This document shows, piece after piece, positions 1 through 8,080 of a stretch of 64,000 nt of DNA (position 1 is the first letter of the stretch; each line of letters starts with the position of its first letter). The notes below the pieces were generated by a model. It was not told the DNA's origin. It saw nothing but the letters and a program-made list of their open reading frames with translations, and did no database searches. Source of the DNA: a bacterium (lineage in GTDB: Bacteria; Electryoneota; Electryoneia; Electryoneales; Electryoneaceae); the NCBI GenBank assembly GCA_020444425.1, contig JAHLLB010000007.1, positions 62,001 through 126,000 of the forward strand, given 5' to 3'. The translations under genes and the position numbers were made by a program.

Positions 1-310
1 ACTCCACGCTATCGGCAAAGTTAGACGCTCCTTACTTTTATCAGTTTCCCGTGCGATACTTACAAAACACCCGATTCGCAAAAGAATAGCTGTTGATTTC
101 ACAGAGGTTACACTTTGACGATTGATAGACATTCCCCGAGCACGCTGTTCTGTTGTGACGCAACCAGCTGTCTCCTCTCCGGAATGAAACCGGACCATTC
201 TGCCACAGTCCTGACCACCAGGGTTGCCGTCACTGCGCTGGTGATCCAACTGTCAGACAGAGGAGATCTTCCCACACATCGAAGAACGATCAATTCTCGG
301 GGTTAAACAA
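1..310. other. Gene-free left edge
   Basis: No convincing gene is visible here. A 63-codon frame starting with TTG near 115 on the plus strand has no ribosome binding site and no recognisable content, and the reverse frame over the same bases is no better. The stretch may be the 3' flank of a gene outside the window. Confidence 0.5.
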
Positions 311-311
311 T

Positions 312-341
312 AAGCCGGACCCCAAACATGGGATCCGGCTT
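312..341. terminator. Intrinsic terminator-like hairpin
   Basis: AAGCCGGACCCC (312-323) pairs with GGGATCCGGCTT (330-341) with one mismatch across a six-base loop. The plus side continues into TTTGTATT, and the minus side into TTATTGTTT. It lies just past the stop codon of the minus-strand secreted heme-motif gene, so it probably ends that transcript and may work in both directions. Confidence 0.7.
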
Positions 342-379
342 TGTATTCATCGACTGCGGATCGTGTCCGCGGATCGTCT

Positions 380-1207
380 TTACTTCAGGTACTGCAGCTT
401 CATCGTCTGCACCCAGCCCTGGTCGTTGACCGCGCGCAGGAAATACGTGCCCGCGCTGGTCTGCGGCTGCCAGCTCAACATATACTGGCCCGGGCTCAAC
501 TCGCCCTGATGCAACGTTTCAACCAACCGGCCGAGGATATCATAGATCCCGACGGTGGTGCTCGCTACAGTCGCGGCGTCCAGCTGAATCGTCACCTGGT
601 TGTTGAACGGGTTCGGGTAAACCTTCGCCAGTTCCCACTCGTTCGGCGCGAGGCCGATGTTGCGCTCGGTGACATCGTTGACATTTTCCGTCATCACGAA
701 GGTATTCGTGTAGATGTAATCACCGCTGGTGCTGAAGTTGCCGTTTGCGGCGTTGCCAGCCACATAAAACGTGACATCACCTGTGCCCGGTGCCGGGGCG
801 AACCAGGTGAAGCTCCACTGGTTGCTGCCGGTCTGGCCCGGATCGGTTCCGCCGGACGTCTGCTTGATGTAGTTACCACTCAACTGAGTACGCGACTCCT
901 GCAACAGCTCCATCGAACCCACCGGGTTACCCTGGTCGTCCATTGCGATCAACTCAAAGCCCCAACGCTCTGCGTTCGGATCAGTCACCTCAACCGCCAC
1001 CGAATACCCCTCGCCCGGATCGTAACTGGTTAACGTGATCACATCGACCGAACCATCACCATCATTCACTCCGAACGAGGAATGGCACTGGGTGCAATTG
1101 TTCATCGCAGGAGGGTCACCGGCGACACCATCCGGAGGGCCGGAACTGAACGCAAAAACACTCATTGGAAGTAGTGATACCAACAGCAGTAACATGACTT
1201 GTCGCAT
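380..1207 (-). CDS. Secreted protein with one CXXCH heme motif and type IX sorting domain
   Basis: A 275-residue exported protein. The N-terminus is a clear signal peptide (MRQVMLLLLVSLLPMSVFAF). Right after it comes NNCTQCHSSFG, a single CXXCH motif that in c-type cytochromes binds heme covalently. The middle (about residues 50-190) has a beta-sandwich look matching the family NCBI calls choice-of-anchor V, which often carries this N-terminal CXXCH. The C-terminus has VYPNPFNNQVTIQL and a closing beta segment, the type IX sorting signature, so the protein should be exported and delivered to the cell surface. It is transcribed alone and ends at a hairpin. A heme-bearing surface protein is inferred; the partner and electron role are unknown. 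Confidence 0.8.
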   Translation of the reverse strand: MRQVMLLLLVSLLPMSVFAFSSGPPDGVAGDPPAMNNCTQCHSSFGVNDGDGSVDVITLTSYDPGEGYSVAVEVTDPNAERWGFELIAMDDQGNPVGSMELLQESRTQLSGNYIKQTSGGTDPGQTGSNQWSFTWFAPAPGTGDVTFYVAGNAANGNFSTSGDYIYTNTFVMTENVNDVTERNIGLAPNEWELAKVYPNPFNNQVTIQLDAATVASTTVGIYDILGRLVETLHQGELSPGQYMLSWQPQTSAGTYFLRAVNDQGWVQTMKLQYLK

Positions 1208-1561
1208 GGGATTTCCCCCGCTTTCGTTAACCTTAGTGAACCGTCTCTTCCCAATTCTCTGTTCGATGTCCGCACACCTGTGCGAACTTGAGACGCCAAT
1301 ATGTTAGGCGTACCTCACTTTTGCAAGAACAATGCCGATGCCCGGAGAGGGCGGAGGCAATTCGCGGCACAATTCACAACACCTTTCGCAACTCGTTACA
1401 CATCTTGCAGTTAGCCGATGTCGAGAAAAACAGCTACTCACTGGAAATCGTTGCCAGGAGAGACTCAACTTCCCAGCCTCCCCTGTCCGATATGAGTCAC
1501 CGGCCAGTGAACATTTGATCCGAGCTCTGGCGCGGTCCGGTGAAAATCACTACGTTCAGCC
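1208..1561. other. Divergent intergenic region
   Basis: These 354 bases separate the divergent heme-motif gene and radA and should contain both promoters. Short frames here have no ribosome binding sites or recognisable content. I could not pick a convincing promoter pair by eye. Confidence 0.5.
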
Positions 1562-2938
1562 ATGGCCAAAACAAAAACACGCTACGTCTGCCAGAATTGC
1601 GGTGCCTCACAGCCGCGGTGGATGGGAAAATGTCCCTCCTGCGACGAATGGAACACGCTCGTCGAAGAAATCCTGCCGGGAAAACGGTCTGCCGGGAAAA
1701 CAGCGGGTGGAAAACGTCCGGAACCCTCGGTGCTCGCCGACATCCCGCCGGAACGTGCGGCTCGAACCGCCTCCACCATCCCCGAGCTTGATCGCGTGCT
1801 CGGCGGCGGGTTTGTCGCCGGGACAACGGTGCTGATCGGCGGCGATCCGGGTATCGGCAAATCCACCTTGCTGCTGCAGGCGGCGTCCACTGTCGCCGCG
1901 GAGGGCGCAGGCGTCCTCTACATCACGGCGGAAGAAGCCCCGGCGCAGCTGCGTTTACGTGCCGACCGGCTCGAGCTGCCGTGCCGTGACTTCCAGGTGC
2001 TCGGCGAAGCGGACTGCGACCTCGCGGTCAACTGGGCCCGTGAGCTGAAGCCGGAATTGATCGTCGTCGACTCGATCCAGACCAGCCGCCGCAGTGAACT
2101 GGAATCCGCACCCGGCACCGTCTCGCAGGTCCGTGAAGTCGCCAACCTGTGGGCAGACTACGCGCGCGAAACCGGCGCGACGGTCGCCCTCGTCGGCCAT
2201 GTGACCAAGGAAGGGTCACTCGCCGGGCCACGGGTGATCGAACACCTCGTCGACACGGTGTTGATGTTCGAGAGCGACTCGCTGGGTTCCGTGCGCATCC
2301 TGCGGGTGCTGAAGAACCGGCACGGCGCGACCGGCGAACTCGGCGTGTTCGAGATGAGCGGACGCGGGCTGATCAGCGTCTCCGACCCGTCGCAACGCTT
2401 CCTCCACCGCCGCGACAAACCGGTTAGCGGGGTCAGTGTCGCACCGGTGATCCGTGGCGCGCGCCCGTTGCTGATCGAACTGCAGGCGCTGGTCACCTCC
2501 TCCCCGTACGCCGCACCGCAACGCAACGCGACCGGTGTTGACCAGAAACGCCTGGCGATGTGGATCGCCGTGCTCGAAAAACAGGTCGGGCTCGGGCTGG
2601 CGGGACGCGACATCTTCTTCAACGCCACCGGCGGTGTGCGCCTCGACGATTCCGGCGCGGACCTCGCCGCCTGTGCCGCGATTCATTCGAGTCTGACCGA
2701 CCGTCCCCTCGACCCGGCGACGGTCCTCATCGGTGAAGTCGGCCTGACCGGCGAAATTCGTGCCGCGCCTGCCATGGAACGCCGCTTGAGCGAAGCCGCG
2801 CATCGCTCGTTCAAACGCGCAGTGGTGCCGAAAGGCTCGATCGCCGAAGCGCCGAAAGGGATCGATGTCGCCGAAGTCACGTCGCTGGAACATGCGATCG
2901 AGACGGCGATGGCGGGGGGAGGGCTTGGCCATCATTAG
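1562..2938 (+). CDS. radA: DNA repair protein RadA
   Basis: RadA is a RecA-like ATPase that promotes branch migration in homologous recombination. The 458 residues match the usual length. The N-terminal C4 zinc finger uses C10, C13, C24 and C27 (VCQNCG and KCPSCDEW). The Walker A motif GGDPGIGKST lies near residue 92, followed by a Walker B-type LIVVDSIQT. The RadA-specific motif usually written KNRFG reads KNRHG here, followed by GVFEM. The C-terminal third is the Lon-protease-like domain (LAMWIAVLEKQVGL, ATVLIGEVGLTGEIR). No strong ribosome binding site precedes the ATG, but the zinc finger begins at residue 10, so the start is secure. It is monocistronic on the plus strand. Confidence 0.96.
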   Translation: MAKTKTRYVCQNCGASQPRWMGKCPSCDEWNTLVEEILPGKRSAGKTAGGKRPEPSVLADIPPERAARTASTIPELDRVLGGGFVAGTTVLIGGDPGIGKSTLLLQAASTVAAEGAGVLYITAEEAPAQLRLRADRLELPCRDFQVLGEADCDLAVNWARELKPELIVVDSIQTSRRSELESAPGTVSQVREVANLWADYARETGATVALVGHVTKEGSLAGPRVIEHLVDTVLMFESDSLGSVRILRVLKNRHGATGELGVFEMSGRGLISVSDPSQRFLHRRDKPVSGVSVAPVIRGARPLLIELQALVTSSPYAAPQRNATGVDQKRLAMWIAVLEKQVGLGLAGRDIFFNATGGVRLDDSGADLAACAAIHSSLTDRPLDPATVLIGEVGLTGEIRAAPAMERRLSEAAHRSFKRAVVPKGSIAEAPKGIDVAEVTSLEHAIETAMAGGGLGHH

Positions 2939-3094
2939 ATAATCCAAAGAATTGCACAGGGAATATCTGACTCTGTGAGTGGAAAAGAAATCAACATTGA
3001 TCCACATCTCACTTGTTTCTCACTTCTGGATGTTACACTTTAATACATGGCCCCCCATTGGAATACCTGATGAATCAATGTGGGGGAGAACATC

Positions 3095-3409
3095 ATGCGT
3101 GCAGCAATCGGCGTATTCGTCGTTTTTTTTGTATTCGGGCTTATAGCTGAGGCACAGTGGACGAGAGAAGTTGTAGCGGACAGTTTGTTCCGGCTGCTCT
3201 CTGTCCAGCTTCCGGAATCCTCCACGTTGAATGTCCGGGTCTACAATATCGCCGGACAGCAAGTGGCAATTTTGGCTGATGGAGACTATTCGAGTGGTGT
3301 ACACAGCTTCGTGTTCAACGGCGCTGAGATGGCCAGCGGTGTGTATTTTGTTCACGCTGAAGTACCGGGAAAGTTGGATGAGATTCGAAAACTGACCCTG
3401 CTGAAGTAG
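3095..3409 (+). CDS. Signal peptide joined directly to a type IX sorting domain
   Basis: A 104-residue protein made only of a signal peptide (MRAAIGVFVVFFVFGLIAEA) and a type IX sorting domain (LNVRVYNIAGQQVAIL, MASGVYFVHAEVPGKL). The cargo domain is missing, and so is the YPNPFN motif that normally opens the sorting domain. ATG 3095 is preferred over the in-frame GTG at 3080 because GGGGGAGAA sits 4-12 bases before it and the signal peptide then begins correctly. A strong terminator follows. It may be a deletion remnant of a larger cargo gene or a small surface protein. The rest of the open frame looks intact. Confidence 0.7.
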   Translation: MRAAIGVFVVFFVFGLIAEAQWTREVVADSLFRLLSVQLPESSTLNVRVYNIAGQQVAILADGDYSSGVHSFVFNGAEMASGVYFVHAEVPGKLDEIRKLTLLK

Positions 3410-3426
3410 ATTACCATCCCAACAGT

Positions 3427-3470
3427 AATACAGACCGGCTGATATCCTAGCCGGTCTGTATTTTAATTTT
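3427..3470 (+). terminator. Intrinsic terminator
   Basis: AATACAGACCGGCT (3427-3440) pairs perfectly with AGCCGGTCTGTATT (3449-3462) across an eight-base loop, followed by TTAATTTT. It ends the short sorting-domain gene upstream. Confidence 0.9.
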
Positions 3471-3494
3471 TGGACTCATTCTGTGAGGTCGACG

Positions 3495-5246
3495 ATGCAT
3501 AAGATGATGATAACATTAATCTTGATTTTCTTAAGTACGATTGCAGCAGCACAAACATATCCACCATACAATCTTAGTGTCGTATTAGCGAATAATAGCG
3601 AATCATTACTGATATGGAATACACCATATATTGGTTTATATGAAGATTTTGAAGATAACATAGCTCAAGGATTTGAATGGTGGCATCCTGCAGGTACTCA
3701 CACAATTGATAATGGATATGTAGAACTCTATTCGGGTTATGGATTAGGCAACTGGGCTTCAGGATCATACAACGACATTGCATTCAGTGTATTTTCTTGT
3801 GAAATTGAAATAACTAACATTCAGGGATCGGCTTCGAGAGGATTGAGCTTTCGGGGAGATGGACCAAAAGACTCCACATTTGACGGATATTTGTTTGTAT
3901 TAGGTTTTACGCCAGCCCATAATAGAGAATACAGTATCGCTCGTTATATTTCTGGTGGTACACAATATATAGTGTATTGGACATATCATGATGCGATAGA
4001 TGATGAGATAAACGTATTAAAAGTAGTTGGGGTAGGTGGTACCTTTGATTTCTTCATAAATAACGAATTTGTTGATAGCGTTACAGATGAAACGTATTCA
4101 AGTGGTTATGTTGGCTTCACGCAAGCTGAGGGTGTTACCGCTCACTACGAGTACATTTCGTGTTCGCATGATGCCGTATTGATGGACCGTTCTGTAGATC
4201 CTGTGCACGGTGAAACGGTCACCGAATGGCTCGACATGGCCGGACGACCCACCAATAGCCCCCCCGTAATGGTGGAACAAGTACAGAACAAAAAAGAGAT
4301 CTTTCACTTCGTTCAGAATGATAAACAAAATGTTCAGGTTGATACGAAAGACGTTCAGAATGGCGTACGTTGTATTGGAAGCCTGGATGACCTCGACGAG
4401 TTCATTGACTACATCGTTTACCGAGACAGCGTTGAAATCGGTCGAACCGACTCGACAACTTACATGGATCAGTTGCCCGGTTTCGGTACGTACACTTACA
4501 CCGTCACTGCGTACTACGACGAAGGCGAGTCGGACCCAACCAATCCGGCGACGGTGCAGTACGATCCCATCATATTGACTCTGACCCCCTCGCTTGACAC
4601 CGTTCCCGCAGAGGGAGGTGAAATTGTCTACGATGCCCACCTGCTGAGCAATCTGCCCATCACATACCCGAACGTGCGATATTCCACATTTGTCGTAGCT
4701 CCAAACGGCAGCACCTATGGCCCATTGCTACAGCTTCCGTTCACGCTGACTCCCTTCATGGAGATCACACGGACTGATCTGACACTGACAATCCCGCCCG
4801 GCGCACCTGGTGGCAACTACACTTTCATTGGACGCGTAGGATACAACACCCAATATGTCGAAGACGTTTTCACCTTCACCAAGGAAGGCACTTCGCTGGC
4901 CAGTGATCCGGACTGGTGGATTGATCCAAAGTTTAGCAATTCCCCTTCGTTAGTCGCTGATCTTGTCACTCTGATACCGTCGGACTTCTCGTTGTCCGCT
5001 GCGCATCCGAACCCCTTCAACACCGCAACGACCATTTCAGTGAACCTGCCGGAAACCGCCGAGTTGAACGTCACGGTCTACAACATCACCGGCCAACGTG
5101 TCGCGGAACTGGCGCAGGGTTCGTATGCCACTGGAACTCACCGCTTCACCTTCGACGCAAATGGTCTGGCGAGTGGCTTGTATTTCGTCCGCGCGACCGT
5201 TCCGGGCCAGATGGATCAGGTGCAGAAAGTGATGCTGGTGAGATAG
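3495..5246 (+). CDS. Secreted jelly-roll and Fn3-like protein with type IX sorting domain
   Basis: A 583-residue exported protein. ATG 3495 is chosen because GAGG lies six bases upstream and the signal peptide (MHKMMITLILIFLSTIAAAQ) then starts at residue 1. Residues about 35-215 look like a laminin-G or DUF1080-type beta jelly roll, often carbohydrate-binding. Then follow a Fn3-like stretch (YRDSVEIGRTDSTTY, YTYTVTAYYDEGESDP), a further beta domain, and the sorting domain (AAHPNPFNTATTISVNLP, GLASGLYFVRATVPG). The first 700 bases are clearly more AT-rich than the rest. The change occurs next to an in-frame copy of the dispersed repeat (FHFVQNDK at about residue 272). The gene looks like a mosaic of two sources. 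The ligand is unknown. Confidence 0.75.
   Translation: MHKMMITLILIFLSTIAAAQTYPPYNLSVVLANNSESLLIWNTPYIGLYEDFEDNIAQGFEWWHPAGTHTIDNGYVELYSGYGLGNWASGSYNDIAFSVFSCEIEITNIQGSASRGLSFRGDGPKDSTFDGYLFVLGFTPAHNREYSIARYISGGTQYIVYWTYHDAIDDEINVLKVVGVGGTFDFFINNEFVDSVTDETYSSGYVGFTQAEGVTAHYEYISCSHDAVLMDRSVDPVHGETVTEWLDMAGRPTNSPPVMVEQVQNKKEIFHFVQNDKQNVQVDTKDVQNGVRCIGSLDDLDEFIDYIVYRDSVEIGRTDSTTYMDQLPGFGTYTYTVTAYYDEGESDPTNPATVQYDPIILTLTPSLDTVPAEGGEIVYDAHLLSNLPITYPNVRYSTFVVAPNGSTYGPLLQLPFTLTPFMEITRTDLTLTIPPGAPGGNYTFIGRVGYNTQYVEDVFTFTKEGTSLASDPDWWIDPKFSNSPSLVADLVTLIPSDFSLSAAHPNPFNTATTISVNLPETAELNVTVYNITGQRVAELAQGSYATGTHRFTFDANGLASGLYFVRATVPGQMDQVQKVMLVR
4297..4322 (+). repeat. Half copy of the GTCATYCTGAAC dispersed repeat, inside a CDS
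   Basis: AGATCTTTCACTTCGTTCAG followed by AATGAT is the right arm of the dispersed inverted repeat found also near 12.9, 15.5, 38.7 and 48.3 kb. It is read in frame as IFHFVQND. GTTCAG occurs again about 50 bases later (GACGTTCAGAATGG), which suggests a decayed or partial copy. No matching left arm is visible upstream. Confidence 0.65.
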
Positions 5247-5349
5247 GGCCGGTTCCGGCAACGCGGGGTGATCTGTGAGGTAAGTCTGGCGAGCTGGACT
5301 TGCCTCACTTGTTCTGGCATTTCCACACTCTTGATCCGCATCTTCCTGC

Positions 5350-6477
5350 ATGACCTTCGAAATCAAGCATCGCGATGATCGTGCCCGCACCGGCACCTTG
5401 ACCACCGATCACGGCGTAATCGAAACGCCTGCCTTCATGGCCGTCGGCACTGTCGGCACGGTCAAGAGCATCGAAGCACGCGAACTGGCCGGCTTCGGCG
5501 CACAAGTTTGCCTGTCGAACGCCTACCACCTCTACCTCCGCCCCGGCACCGCAGTGCTTGAGGAAATGGGCGGATTGCACAAGTTCATGGCGTGGGCGAA
5601 ACCGATCCTCGTCGATTCCGGCGGATTCCAGGTCCTCAGCCTCGCCCAGATCCGCACGATCAACGAGGACGGCGTCGAGTTTCGTTCGCACATCGACGGT
5701 TCCCCGCACATGTTCACCCCGGAAACCGTCGTTGACATTCAGCGGTCCATCGGACCCGACTTCGCGATGCCGCTGGACGAACTCGTAGGCTGGCCAGTCA
5801 CTCGCGAACAGGCCGATCACGCCGCCGAGCGCACCTGGCGCTGGCTGCAACGCGCGCTCAACCATTTCGACGAAACCCAACCCCTGTACGGCCATGAACA
5901 GACGCTCGTCCCGATTGTGCAAGGCTCCTTCTTCGAAGACCTGCGCAAACGTGAGGCCGAGCGGTACGCCGAGCTGAGCCACCCGATCTACGCCATCGGC
6001 GGACTCGCAGTCGGTGAGGAAACCGGCAAAACGCGGGAAGCGATCGACTGGACCACGGCGATCCTGCCGGAGGATCGGCCACGGTACGCGATGGGCGTCG
6101 GCACCCCGGACGATCTACTGGACGCCGTCTCGCGCGGTGTTGACCTGTTCGACTGCGTTGTGCCGACTCGTAATGGCCGCCGCGCCGGCTTGTACACGTT
6201 CCACGGGCGGATGAACCTGCGCAACGCACAGTGGGCGGCGGACCCGCGTCCGGTGGAAGAAGACTGCCCGTGCCCGCTATGCACGCAGTACTCGCGCGCT
6301 TACCTGCGGCACCTGTTCATCGCCGGGGAACTGCTCGCGATGAAGCTGGCGACCGCGCACAACCTGACCTTCTACTACCGCCTCCTGGAGCGTGCTCGAA
6401 CCGAGATTCGCGAGGGTACTTTCAACTCGTGGTTGGCAGAAACCTCACCTATCATCAGCAATCCCATGGATCGTTAG
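5350..6477 (+). CDS. tgt: Queuine tRNA-ribosyltransferase
   Basis: This enzyme exchanges guanine-34 of tRNAs with GUN anticodons for a queuine precursor (preQ1 in most bacteria). The 375 residues match the family. Visible marks are LSNAYHLYLRPG, the substrate-binding DSGGFQV near residue 89, GGLAVGE, the catalytic aspartate in DLFDCVVPTRNGRR near 267, and a zinc site in CPCPLCTQYSRAYLRHL near 306-322. Other queuosine genes are not in the window. A 12-base gap to the open frame of the exonuclease gene that follows suggests co-transcription. Confidence 0.97.
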   Translation: MTFEIKHRDDRARTGTLTTDHGVIETPAFMAVGTVGTVKSIEARELAGFGAQVCLSNAYHLYLRPGTAVLEEMGGLHKFMAWAKPILVDSGGFQVLSLAQIRTINEDGVEFRSHIDGSPHMFTPETVVDIQRSIGPDFAMPLDELVGWPVTREQADHAAERTWRWLQRALNHFDETQPLYGHEQTLVPIVQGSFFEDLRKREAERYAELSHPIYAIGGLAVGEETGKTREAIDWTTAILPEDRPRYAMGVGTPDDLLDAVSRGVDLFDCVVPTRNGRRAGLYTFHGRMNLRNAQWAADPRPVEEDCPCPLCTQYSRAYLRHLFIAGELLAMKLATAHNLTFYYRLLERARTEIREGTFNSWLAETSPIISNPMDR

Positions 6478-6528
6478 CACACGCAAAGTATGGCTAACTC
6501 TGACTGCAGTAACAAGAAGAGGGATTTG

Positions 6529-7197
6529 GTGATCCGCCGTCTATTTCTTATCTTTCTTTGTGCAGTTAGCTTCGCAGATTTGGGGTTAGGTCAGGAACTC
6601 CGCTGGCCGCCCGAAGATCCGGAGAATTGGCTGCTCGCATTTGTCGACGTCGAAACCACCGGACTGCAACCCGGCTACCACGAGCTCGTTGACATCGGAT
6701 TGATTTACTCGGATCTCAAGGGACGTGAACTCGGGCGCCTGTTCGAACGGGTAATGCCAGAACATCCCGAACGCACGTCGCCGGAAGCGGCCTCTGTCAA
6801 CGGGTTTTCCGTCGAACGCTGGGACACGCTGCAAACGATCTCAGCAGCAGAACTTGTTCAAAGAATTACATCCTTCCACAATGACATCGTCAAGGATAAT
6901 CAGCAAGTCATTCTGATTGCGTTCAACAGCTGGTTTGATGCGTCCTTCTTGGAGGCAACATTTTCAGCGCAAGAGAGTTCTGTGCGAAGTTTGTATTTTT
7001 ATTATGTTCTGGATGTACCTTCCATGGCGTGGGCTGTTGGAATGCGAGGCCTGTCTGGAGCGAACCTCGCAGCTGAGTTGGGGATCGAAGACGAACCGCA
7101 TGAGCCGTTGCTGCACACCGGAATCACAGGGGCAGACCTGAATCTTCGAGTGTATCGCGCGTTGAGGGAACGCGCTGTGGCGGCTGGATTGTGGTAA
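6529..7197 (+). CDS. DEDD-family 3'-5' exonuclease with an N-terminal signal sequence
   Basis: A DnaQ/RNase T-like nuclease fold. Motif I is FVDVETTG, motif II is FNSWFDASFLEA, and the C-terminal motif is LLHTGITGADLNL, in which the spacing from His to Asp is longer than the usual HxxxxD. GTG 6529 is preferred to ATG 6490 because AAGAGGG lies five bases upstream and the protein then begins MIRRLFLIFLCAVSFADLGL, a typical signal peptide; the longer form adds a hydrophilic leader of 13 residues. DEDD nucleases are normally cytoplasmic, so export is unexpected. The 222-residue protein sits between tgt and a glycosyltransferase whose open frame overlaps its end. Substrate unknown. Confidence 0.75.
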   Translation: MIRRLFLIFLCAVSFADLGLGQELRWPPEDPENWLLAFVDVETTGLQPGYHELVDIGLIYSDLKGRELGRLFERVMPEHPERTSPEAASVNGFSVERWDTLQTISAAELVQRITSFHNDIVKDNQQVILIAFNSWFDASFLEATFSAQESSVRSLYFYYVLDVPSMAWAVGMRGLSGANLAAELGIEDEPHEPLLHTGITGADLNLRVYRALRERAVAAGLW

Positions 7198-7226
7198 AAA
7201 CCACAGGACAAGGAAAGGAATTTCCG

Positions 7227-7904
7227 TTGTCTGATGCCCCCATCACGTTGACTGCGGTACTTGCTACCCGAAACGATGAACGCGTACTCGGGCGGACAAT
7301 CCACCGTGCGCTCAATGAGTGCGGCTTCGACGAAGTGATTGTCGTTGACGGAGGCAGCAGTGACAACACCCGCCAGGTCGCCCGCGACTTTGGTGCCCGC
7401 GTCCTGCGGTCCGAAGCCATCCGTGGCCGTCAACTCGATGACGGCTGGAAAGCCACCACCACCGATCTTGTCTGTTTCCTGCGCCCGGATACCGTCCTGC
7501 CCTCGAACGCCGGCCAGATGATCCGTCAGACTTTCCGCAACGAAGCGGTCAGCTTGACCTCGTTCCGCGTCGGTTTCCAGTCGAACCGTCCCGAGCTCGC
7601 GTTGCTCGCGGCGTGGTTCAACTTTCGCGCGATTTTCCTCGGCCATCCGACAGGCATTCAGGCGGTCACCGTCCGTCGCGATGATCTCGTCGCCCTCGGT
7701 GGCTTGCCCTACTGGCATGAGTGCGAGGATTTCTACCTGATTAGCAACATGCGCCGCCGCGGGATTTCACGCACCCTGCGCGAACATGTCTACATTGCCG
7801 CCGACCGTGCGCTGCAAAAGGGAGTCGTTTCCATGTGGTGGGATGACATCCGGGAAGCGTTGCTCTACACCCGTCACAAGATCCCTTCTTATTTGCGCAA
7901 GTGA
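7227..7904 (+). CDS. Family 2 glycosyltransferase (GT-A fold)
   Basis: The N-terminus ITLTAVLATRNDERVLGRTI and EVIVVDGGSSDNT are the nucleotide-sugar binding start of the GT2 fold. The C-terminal part contains HECEDFYLISNMRRRG. It resembles TIGR04283-type cytoplasmic glycosyltransferases. TTG 7227 is chosen because AAGGAAAGGA lies eight bases upstream; an in-frame GTG at 7191 would overlap the exonuclease gene. About 225 residues with no membrane segment. The donor sugar and acceptor cannot be told from sequence. Confidence 0.8.
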   Translation: MSDAPITLTAVLATRNDERVLGRTIHRALNECGFDEVIVVDGGSSDNTRQVARDFGARVLRSEAIRGRQLDDGWKATTTDLVCFLRPDTVLPSNAGQMIRQTFRNEAVSLTSFRVGFQSNRPELALLAAWFNFRAIFLGHPTGIQAVTVRRDDLVALGGLPYWHECEDFYLISNMRRRGISRTLREHVYIAADRALQKGVVSMWWDDIREALLYTRHKIPSYLRK

Positions 7905-8080
7905 AATATCCACTGCGAAGTTTGTCGTCCTGAAACCCCTTGATTCCAGTGCCTGTCCTGTTTCCAATTTCCGTCCTGCCAAGTTGTTAGGCTTACTTAC
8001 ACCTGTTTCCTCCGCCGCTTCTTGACGCTCTCCCGAACTTCCCATTCGCATCTGCCTGAACTGAAGTGTAGATTCTGAAC

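Noticed and set aside
115-306. 63-codon plus-strand frame at the left edge
   Set aside because: TTG start, no ribosome binding site, no recognisable content, and an equally long frame on the other strand.
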